From Eutreptiella sp. 'Long Island Sound 2002' (lineage: Eukaryota > Euglenozoa > Euglenophyceae > Eutreptiales > Eutreptiaceae): DNA of 64,000 nt. The stretch covers positions 744,001 through 808,000 of the forward strand of contig OZ038385.1 of the NCBI GenBank assembly GCA_964036045.1, in the 5' to 3' direction. The stretch's first letter is position 1; each line of letters opens with the position of its first letter. Positions 55,920 to 64,000 of the stretch are shown piece after piece. The notes beneath the pieces were generated by a model, which saw only the letters and a program-made list of their open reading frames with translations, ran no database searches and had not been told where the DNA came from. Position numbers and translations under genes: made by a program.

Positions 55920-58340
55920 TCACCACAGCCCCGCCGCTCGCTGCGCCCCTGCGCAGCCCCACGCTGCTGCGCCCCTGCGCAGCCCCACGCTGCGCCCCTC
56001 CACGGCCCCACGCTGCCCCCCGGGGCTGCTCCGCGCTGCGTCCCTGCGCAGCCCCACGCTGCTGCGCCCCCGCGCAGCCCCACGCTGCGCCCCTGCGCAG
56101 CGCCGCACTGCGCCCCTGTACAGCCACACGCTTCGCCCCAGCGCACCCCCTTGCCGCTGCGCCCCTACACAGCCCCCCCACCGCTGCGCCGCCCCACACA
56201 GCTGCTCTGCGCAGCCCCACGCTGCTGCACCCCTGCGCAGCTCCGCGCCGCGCCCATACGCGGCCCCATGATGCGCCCCTGCGCAGCCTCCCACCACTGC
56301 GCCGCCGCTCGCTGCGCCCCTGCGCAGCCCCACGCTGCTGCGCCCCTGCGCAGCCCCATGCTGCGCCCCTCCACGGCCCCACGCTGCCCCCCGGGGCTGC
56401 TCCGCGCTGCGCCCCTGCGCAGCCCCACGCTGCTGCGCCCCTGCGCAGCCCCACGCTGCGCCCCTGCGCAGCCCCACACTACTGCGCCCCTGCGCAGCCC
56501 CACGTTACACCCCTGCTCAGCCCTGCGCTGCGCCCCTGCGTAGCCCCACGCTGCGCCCCTGCGCAGCCCCGCACTACACCCCTGTACAGCCACACGCTGC
56601 GCCCCAGCGCACCCCCGTGCCGCTGCGCCCCTACACTGCCCCCCCCACCACTGCGCCGCCCCACACAGCTGCTCTGCGCAGCCCCACGCTGCTGCACCCC
56701 TGCGCAGCTCCGCGCCGCGCCCATACGCGGCCCCATGATGCGCCCCTGCGCAGCCTCCCACCACTGCGCCGCCGCTCGCTGCGCCCCTGCGCAGCCCCAC
56801 GCTGCTGCGCCCCTGCGCAGCCCCATGCTGCGCCCCTCCACGGCCCCACGCTGCCCCCCGGGGCTGCTCCGCGCTGCGCCCCTGCGCAGCCCCACGCTGC
56901 TGCGCCCCTGCGTAGCCCCACGCTGCGCCCCTGCGCAGCCCCGCACTACACCCCTGTACAGCCACACGCTGCGCCCCAGCGCACCCCCGTGCCGCTGCGC
57001 CCCTACACTGCCCCCCCCACCACTGCGCCGCCCCACACAGCTGCTCTGCGCAGCCCCACGCTGCTGCACCCCTGCGCAGCTCCGCGTCGCGCCCATACGC
57101 GGCCCCATGATGCGCCCCTGCGCAGCCTCTCACCACAGCGCCGCCGCTCGCTGCGCCCCTGCGCAGCCCCACGCTGCTGCGCCCCTGCGCAGCCCCACGC
57201 TGCGCCCCTCCACGGCCCAACGCTGCCCCCCGGGGCTGCTCCGCGCTGCGTCCCTGCGCAGCCCCACGCTGCTGCGCCCCCGCGCAGCCCCACGCTGCGC
57301 CCCTGCGCAGCGCCGCACTGCGCCCCTGTACAGCCACACGCTTCGCCCCAGCGCACCCCCTTGCCGCTGCGCCCCTACACAGCCCCCCCACCGCTGCGCC
57401 GCCCCACACAGCTGCTCTGCGCAGCCCCACGCTGCTGCACCCCTGCGCAGCTCCGCGCCGCGCCCATACGCGGCCCCATGATGCGCCCCTGCGCAGCCTC
57501 CCACCACTGCGCCGCCGCTCGCTGCGCCCCTGCGCAGCCCCACGCTGCTGCGCCCCTGCGCAGCCCCATGCTGCGCCCCTCCACGGCCCCACGCTGCCCC
57601 CCGGGGCTGCTCCGCGCTGCGCCCCTGCGCAGCCCCACGCCGCTGCGCCCCTGCGCAGCCCCACGCTGCGCCCCTGCGCAGCCCCACACTACTGCGCCCC
57701 TGCGCAGCCCCACGTTACACCCCTGCTCAGCCCTGCGCTGCGCCCCTGCGTAGCCCCACGCTGCGCCCCTGCGCAGCCCCGCACTACACCCCTGTACAGC
57801 CACACGCTGCGCCCCAGCGCACCCCCGTGCCGCTGCGCCCCTACACTGCCCCCCCCACCACTGCGCCGCCCCACACAGCTGCTCTGCGCAGCCCCACGCT
57901 GCTGCACCCCTGCGCAGCTCCGCGCCGCGCCCATACGCGGCCCCATGATGCGCCCCTGCGCAGCCTCCCACCACTGCGCCGCCGCTCGCTGCGCCCCTGC
58001 GCAGCCCCACGCTGCTGCGCCCCTGCGCAGCCCCATGCTGCGCCCCTCCACGGCCCCACGCTGCCCCCCGGGGCTGCTCCGCGCTGCGCCCCTGCGCAGC
58101 CCCACGCTGCTGCGCCCCTGCGTAGCCCCACGCTGCGCCCCTGCGCAGCCCCGCACTACACCCCTGTACAGCCACACGCTGCGCCCCAGCGCACCCCCGT
58201 GCCGCTGCGCCCCTACACTGCCCCCCCCACCACTGCGCCGCCCCACACAGCTGCTCTGCGCAGCCCCACGCTGCTGCACCCCTGCGCAGCTCCGCGTCGC
58301 GCCCATACGCGGCCCCGTGATGCGCCCCTGCGCAGCCTCC
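55920..58340. repeat. 1,210-bp higher-order repeat, two copies
   Basis: The landmark cttcgccccagcgc occurs at 56131 and 57341 (1,210 apart). Inside, gcactacacc occurs at 56571, 56943, 57781 and 58153, giving steps of 372, 838 and 372. Confidence 0.85.
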
Positions 58341-58585
58341 CACCACGGCGCCGCCCCACACAGCTGCTCTGCGCAGCCCCACGCTGCTGCGCCCCTGCGC
58401 AGCCCCACGCTGCTGCACCCCTGCGCAGCCCCACGCTGCTGCACCCCTGCGCGGCCACACGCTGCCGCGCCCCTGCGCAGCCCCACGCTGCTGCTCCCCT
58501 GCACAGCCCCAGGCTGCTGCGCCCCTGCGCAGCCCCACGCTGCCCTCCAGCGCAGCCCCACGCTGCTGCGCCCCTGCGCAGCCCC

Positions 58586-61500
58586 AGGTTGCTGCGCCCA
58601 CGCTGCTACGCCCCTGCACAGCCCCACGCTGCTGCGCCCCTGCACAGACCTGGCTGCCGCGCCACTGCGCAGCCCCACGCTACTGCGCCCCTGCCCAGCC
58701 CCACGCTGCTGCTCCCCTGCGCGGCCCCACGCTGTTGCGCCCCTGCGCAACCCCGCGCTACGCCCCTGCGCAGCCCCGCGCTGCGCCCCTGCGCGGCCCC
58801 ACGCTGCGCCCCTGCGCAACCCCGCGCTGCGCCCCTGCAGCCCCGCGCTGCTACGCCCCTGCGCCGCCCCGAACCGTTGCGCCCCTACGCAGCCCCACGC
58901 TGCGCCCCTACCCGGCCCCACGCTGCGGCGCCCCTGCACGGTCCCATACCGCGCCCCGGCGCGGCCCCATGCTGCTACGCCCCAGCGCAGCCCCACGCTG
59001 CTGCGCCCCTGCGCGGCCCCGCGCCGCGCCCCTGCACGGCCCCATGCCAAGCCCATACGCGGCCCCACACTGCACTCCTGCGCGGCCCCACGCTGCGCGC
59101 CTGCCCAACCCCGCGCTGCGCCCCTGCACAGCCCCACGCGGCTGCTCCCCTGCGCGGCCCCACGCTGCTGCGCCCCTGCGCCACCCCGCGCTTCGCATCT
59201 GCGCAGCCCCACGCTGCACCCCTGCGCAGCCCCGCACTGCGCCCCTGCGCAGCCCCGCACTGCTGCTCCCCTGCGCAGCACCACGCTGCGCCCCTACGCA
59301 GCCCCACGCTGCGCCCCTACGCAGCCCAACGCTGCTGCGCCCCTTCACGGCCCCATACCACGCCCCGGCGCAGCCCCATGCTGCTGCGCCCCTGCGCAGC
59401 CCCACGCTGCGCCCCTGCGCAGCCCCACGCTGCTGCGCCCCTGCGCGGCCCCGCGCCGCGCCCCTGCACGGCCCCTTGCTGCGCCCCCGCGCAGCTCCAC
59501 GCTGCGCCCCCGCGCAGCCCAACGCTGCGCCCCATTCGCAGCCCCTCGCTGCACCCTGGCGCAGCCCCGCGCTGCTACGCCCCTGCGCAGCCCCACGCTG
59601 CTGCGCCCCTGCGCGGCCCCGCGCCGCGCCCCTTCACGGCCCCATGCCACGCCCATACGCGGCCCCACGCCGCACTCCTGCGCGGCCCCACGCTGCTGCG
59701 CCCCTGCGCGGCCCAGCGCCGAGCCCCTGCACGGCCCCTTGCCGCGCCCCCGCGCAGCCCCAAGCTGCGCCCCTGCGCAGCACAAAGCTGCTGCGCCCCT
59801 ACGTAGCCCCCCGCTGCGCCGCATTCGTAGCCCCTCGCTGCACCCTGACGCAGCCCCGCGCTGCTACGCCCCTGCGCAGCCCCGCGCTGCTGCGCCCCTG
59901 CGCAGCCCCGTGCTGCTGCTCCCCTGCGCAGCCCCACTCTGCTGCTCCCCTGCGCAGCCCCGCGCTGCGCCCCTGCGCAGCGCCACACTGCTGCGCCCCG
60001 GCGCTGCCCCACGCCGCGCCCCTGCGCAGCCCCACGCTGCTGCACCCCTCCACGGCCCCATGCCGCGCCCATGCGCGGCCCGCACTGCGCCCCTGCGCAG
60101 CCCCACGCTGCTGCGCCCCTGCGCAGCCCCGCGCTACGCCCCCGCGTAGCCCCACACTGCTGCGCCCCTGCGCCGCCCCAAACTGCTGCGCCCCTGCGCC
60201 GCACCACGCTGCGCCCCTGCGCAGCCCCACGCTGCTGCACCCCTCCACGGCCCCATGCCGCGCCCATGCGCGGCCCCGCGCTGCACCCCTGCGCAGCCCC
60301 ACGCTGCTGCGCCCCTGCGCAACCCCGCGCTACGCCCCCGCGCAGCCCCACACTGCTGCGCCCCTGCGCCGCCCCACACTGCTGCGCCCCTGCGCCGCAC
60401 CACGCTGCGCCCCTGCGCAGCCCCGCACTGCGCCCCTACTCAGCCCCACGCTGCGCAGCCCCATGCTGCTGCGCCCCTTCACGGCCCCATGCCGCGCCCC
60501 GACGCAGCCCCACGCTGCTGCGCCCCTGCGCAGCCCCACGCTGCTACGCCCCTGCACGGCCCCTTGCCGCGCCCCCGCGCAGCCTCTTGCCGCGCCCCCG
60601 CGCAGCCCCACGCTGCGCCCCTGCCCAGCCCAACGCTGCTGCGCCCCTACGCAGCCCCCTGCTGCGCCCCATTCGCGGCCCCACGCTACGCCCCGGCGCA
60701 GCCCCGCGCTGCTACGCCCCTGCGCAGCCCCACGCTGCTGCGCAGCCCTACGCAGCCCCACGCTGCTGCACCCCTCCACGACCCCATGCCGCGCCCACGC
60801 GCGGCCCCGCGCTGCGCCCCTGCGCAGCCCCACGCTGCTGCGCCCCTGCACAGCCCGACGCTGCGCCCCCGCGCAGCCCCACACTGCTGCGCCCCTGCGC
60901 CGCCCCACACTGCTGCGCCCCTGCGCCGCACCGCGCTGCGCCCCTGCGCAGCCCCAGGTTGCTGCGCCTACGCTGCTACGCCCCTGCACAGCCCCACGCT
61001 GCTGCGCCCCTGCACAGACCTGGCTGCCGCGCCACTGCGCAGCCCCACGCTACTGCGCCCCTGCCCAGCCCCACGCTGCTGCTCCCCTGCGCGGCCCCAC
61101 GCTGTTGCGCCCCTGCGCAACCCCGCGCTACGCCCCTGCGCAGCCCCGCGCTGCGCCCCTGCGCGGCCCCACGCTGCGCCCCTGCGCAACCCCGCGCTGC
61201 GCCCCTGCAGCCCCGCGCTGCTACGCCCCTGCGCCGCCCCGAACCGTTGCGCCCCTACGCAGCCCCACGCTGCGCCCCTACCCGGCCCCACGCTGCGGCG
61301 CCCCTGCACGGTCCCATACCGCGCCCCGGCGCGGCCCCATGCTGCTACGCCCCAGCGCAGCCCCACGCTGCTGCGCCCCTGCGCGGCCCCGCGCCGCGCC
61401 CCTGCACGGCCCCATGCCAAGCCCATACGCGGCCCCACACTGCACTCCTGCGCGGCCCCACGCTGCGCGCCTGCCCAACCCCGCGCTGCGCCCCTGCACA

Positions 61501-63250
61501 GCCCCACGCGGCTGCTCCCCTGCGCGGCCCCACGCTGCTGCGCCCCTGCGCCACCCCGCGCTTCGCATCTGCGCAGCCCCACGCTGCACCCCTGCGCAGC
61601 CCCGCACTGCGCCCCTGCGCAGCCCCGCACTGCTGCTCCCCTGCGCCGCACCAAGCTGCGCCCCTACGCAGCCCCACGCTGCGCCCCTACGCAGCCCAAC
61701 GCTGCTGCGCCCCTTCACGGCCCCATACCACGCCCCGGCGCAGCCCCATGCTGCTGCGCCCCTGCGCAGCCCCACGCTGCGCCCCTGCGCAGCCCCACGC
61801 TGCTGCGCCCCTGCGCGGCCCCGCGCCGCGCCCCTGCACGGCCCCTTGCTGCGCCCCCGCGCAGCCCCACGCTGCGCCCCCGCGCAGCCCAACGCTGCGC
61901 CCCATTCGCAGCCCCTCGCTTCACCCTGGCGCAGCCCCGCGCTGCTACGCCCCTGCGCAGCCCCACGCTGCTGCGCCCCTGCGCGGCCCCGCGCCGCGCC
62001 CCTTCACGGCCCCATGCCACGCCCATACGCGGCCCCACGCCGCACTCCTGCGCGGCCCCACGCTGCTGCGCCCCTGCGCGGCCCAGCGCCGAGCCCCTGC
62101 ACGGCCCCTTGCCGCGCCCCCGCGCAGCCCCAAGCTGCGCCCCTGCGCAGCACAAAGCTGCTGCGCCCCTACGTAGCCCCCCGCTGCGCCGCATTCGTAG
62201 CCCCTCGCTGCACCCTGACGCAGCCCCGCGCTGCTACGCCCCTGCGCAGCCCCGCGCTGCTGCGCCCCTGCGCAGCCCCGTGCTGCTGCTCCCCTGCGCA
62301 GCCCCACTCTGCTGCTCCCCTGCGCAGCCCCGCGCTGCGCCCCTGCGCAGCGCCACACTGCTGCGCCCCGGCGCCGCCCCACGCCGCGCCCCTGCGCAGC
62401 CCCACGCTGCTGCACCCCTCCACGGCCCCATGCCGCGCCCATGCGCGGCCCCGCACTGCGCCCCTGCGCAGCCCCACGCTGCTGCGCCCCTGCGCAGCCC
62501 CGCGCTACGCCCCCGCGTAGCCCCACACTGCTGCGCCCCTGCGCCGCCCCAAACTGCTGCGCCCCTGCGCCGCACCACGCTGCGCCCCTGCGCAGCCCCA
62601 CGCTGCTGCACCCCTCCACGGCCCCATGCCGCGCCCATGCGCGGCCCCGCGCTGCACCCCTGCGCAGCCCCACGCTGCTGCGCCCCTGCGCAACCCCGCG
62701 CTACGCCCCCGCGCAGCCCCACACTGCTGCGCCCCTGCGCCGCCCCACACTGCTGCGCCCCTGCGCCGCACCACGCTGCGCCCCTGCGCAGCCCCGCACT
62801 GCGCCCCTACTCAGCCCCACGCTGCGCAGCCCCATGCTGCTGCGCCCCTTCACGGCCCCATGCCGCGCCCCGACGCAGCCCCACGCTGCTGCGCCCCTGC
62901 GCAGCCCCACGCTGCTACGCCCCTGCACGGCCCCTTGCCGCGCCCCCGCGCAGCCTCTTGCCGCGCCCCCGCGCAGCCCCACGCTGCGCCCCTGCCCAGC
63001 CCAACGCTGCTGCGCCCCTACGCAGCCCCCTGCTGCGCCCCATTCGCGGCCCCACGCTACGCCCCGGCGCAGCCCCGCGCTGCTACGCCCCTGCGCAGCC
63101 CCACGCTGCTGCGCAGCCCTACGCAGCCCCACGCTGCTGCACCCCTCCACGACCCCATGCCGCGCCCACGCGCGGCCCCGCGCTGCGCCCCTGCGCAGCC
63201 CCACGCTGCTGCGCCCCTGCACAGCCCGACGCTGCGCCCCCGCGCAGCCA
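58586..63250. repeat. 2,370-bp higher-order repeat, two copies
   Basis: The landmark aggttgctgcgcc occurs at 58586 and 60956. The copies agree almost base for base until about 63250; rare differences include 59279 versus 61649. The high identity means a recent duplication. Confidence 0.88.
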
Positions 63251-63408
63251 CACACTGCTACGCCCCAGCGCCGCCCCACACTGCTGCGCCCCTGCGCGGC
63301 CCCACGCTGCGCCCCCGCGCAGCCCCACGCTGCGCCCCTACTCAGCCCCACGCTGCGCCCCTGCGCAGCCCCACGCTGCTGCGCCCCTGCACAGCCCCTG
63401 TCTCCCCC

Positions 63409-63567
63409 GCGCCAGCCCACAACCACCAGGGACCCGGGCCCTGGAGCCCCGGTGCCCAGCCCCGCCCGCCCCCCCGGTATCCCTCCGGCGGGGCCCGTCC
63501 CGGTCCGGTTCGGCCGCGAGGGGACGGCGTGGCGCTCCCCCCCGCCTCCACCAGGATTCGCCCCCGT
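63409..63567. repeat. 159-bp direct repeat flanking the satellite, right copy
   Basis: Partner of 53502-53660. It ends directly in a TA microsatellite instead of the ggatgatgctcgg sequence that follows the left copy. Confidence 0.85.
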
Positions 63568-63600
63568 ATATATATATATATATTGTTGTTGTTGTTGTTG
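63567..63600. repeat. (TA)n and (TTG)n microsatellites
   Basis: A TA run followed directly by a TTG run. Confidence 0.9.
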
Positions 63601-64000
63601 AGGGCACCCAGCACGTGCCGGCGGGAGAAATTGCCAGACACGCTCTCCCTGGGCAGGGCGCAAGGGAGCAGTTGGCCGGTGTCACGCTGGCCGGGCGTGT
63701 GCCGATGACGACCGAGGGGGGGGGGGGGCGCCGTGGTGTGGGGGGGGGGGGTGGGGCGTGTGTCGAGGAGGGTGGGGCCACCTGAGGACGTCACCCTGGG
63801 GCCCTCCCCCGTCTCGCGGGGGGAGAGGTACTCGTCCTGTGCGAAGCGGCTGTGGCGGGGGCGGAGGGTGGGGTGGCGACCTTGGGGTGGGGAAGGCACG
63901 CCCGGGTCCACGGACAGTCCGCGCCTTGCCCGAACATCCCGCCGATGTGGCCGTTCCTCGTGTGAGGCCGTGGCGTGGCCGGGGGCGCTGGCCCGTGCTT
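63601..64000. other. No feature recognised
   Basis: GC-rich sequence with G-runs to the window end; no gene or repeat boundary seen. Confidence 0.5.

Larger units (their letters stand above)
55130..63408. repeat. GC-rich hierarchical satellite, 8.3 kb
   Basis: The base unit is about 26 bp (gcagccccacgctgctgcgc then ccctgc) mixed with a 23-bp form lacking one ctg. Higher-order units are built from these: about 1,210 bp in the left part and 2,370 bp in the right part. Long ORFs on both strands (Ala/Pro/Arg/Cys-rich on plus, Gly/Ala/Arg/Gln-rich on minus) come from the absence of stops in the unit and are not genes. Confidence 0.92.

Noticed and set aside
55189-63785. Very long plus and minus ORFs (up to about 1,260 codons) in the GC-rich block
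   Set aside because: Open frames overlap on both strands and in several frames, and all follow the 23/26-bp repeat. They reflect a stop-free repeat unit, not genes.

Overview
The window comes from a repeat-rich nuclear genome of a eukaryote. I see no certain host gene, no operon and no ribosome-binding-site logic. Nearly all recognisable coding sequence is Ty3/gypsy-type LTR retrotransposon on the minus strand. Long LTR elements, chromodomain integrases, a probable GT-AG intron, microsatellites and an 8-kb GC-rich satellite point to a large eukaryotic genome, perhaps an alga or another photosynthetic protist. The sequence alone does not fix the lineage.

From 1 to about 44.5 kb the DNA is a set of nested retrotransposons, all transcribed right to left. 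RT-A (1 to about 9 kb) runs off the left edge. RT-B is the outermost element; its parts lie at 9.2-11.6, 14.6-18.9 and 43.3-44.5 kb. A 2,995-bp insertion, X (11632-14626, target duplication AGTAG), splits its reverse transcriptase. RT-C (18913-43265, 786-bp LTRs, target duplication GCACC) splits its gag. RT-C itself contains RT-D (21430-34420, 344-bp LTRs, duplication CCAC). Excising each insertion rejoins the host element's reading frame, so the order RT-B then RT-C then RT-D is directly supported.

The four elements share an unusual plan. Each has a long gag with an extended N-terminal region, one in-frame stop codon (UAG, UAG, UAG, UGA) between gag and pol, then protease, an extra domain between protease and reverse transcriptase (D-x-F-x-S type motif, ending in V-D-G-G/A), then reverse transcriptase, RNase H and integrase. 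RT-C and RT-D end in a chromodomain; RT-D also has a predicted 105-bp intron inside the integrase zinc finger. All carry damage (frameshifts, premature stops, a lost protease aspartate), but both LTR pairs are about 98.5-99% identical by eye, so RT-C and RT-D inserted fairly recently.

From 44.5 kb on, the sequence is mostly non-coding. It holds an RT-B leader or LTR-like region related to X (44.5-46.6 kb), a 42-bp repeat coding for a 14-residue A/K/E helix repeat (47.9 kb), a 53-bp tandem array that flips orientation (48.15-48.94 kb), one candidate gene for a degenerate J-domain-like protein (49.8-51.4 kb), long CA/TA/GT tracts, a 162-bp tandem repeat and a C-rich block. A hierarchical GC-rich satellite (55.1-63.4 kb) is flanked by 159-bp direct repeats.
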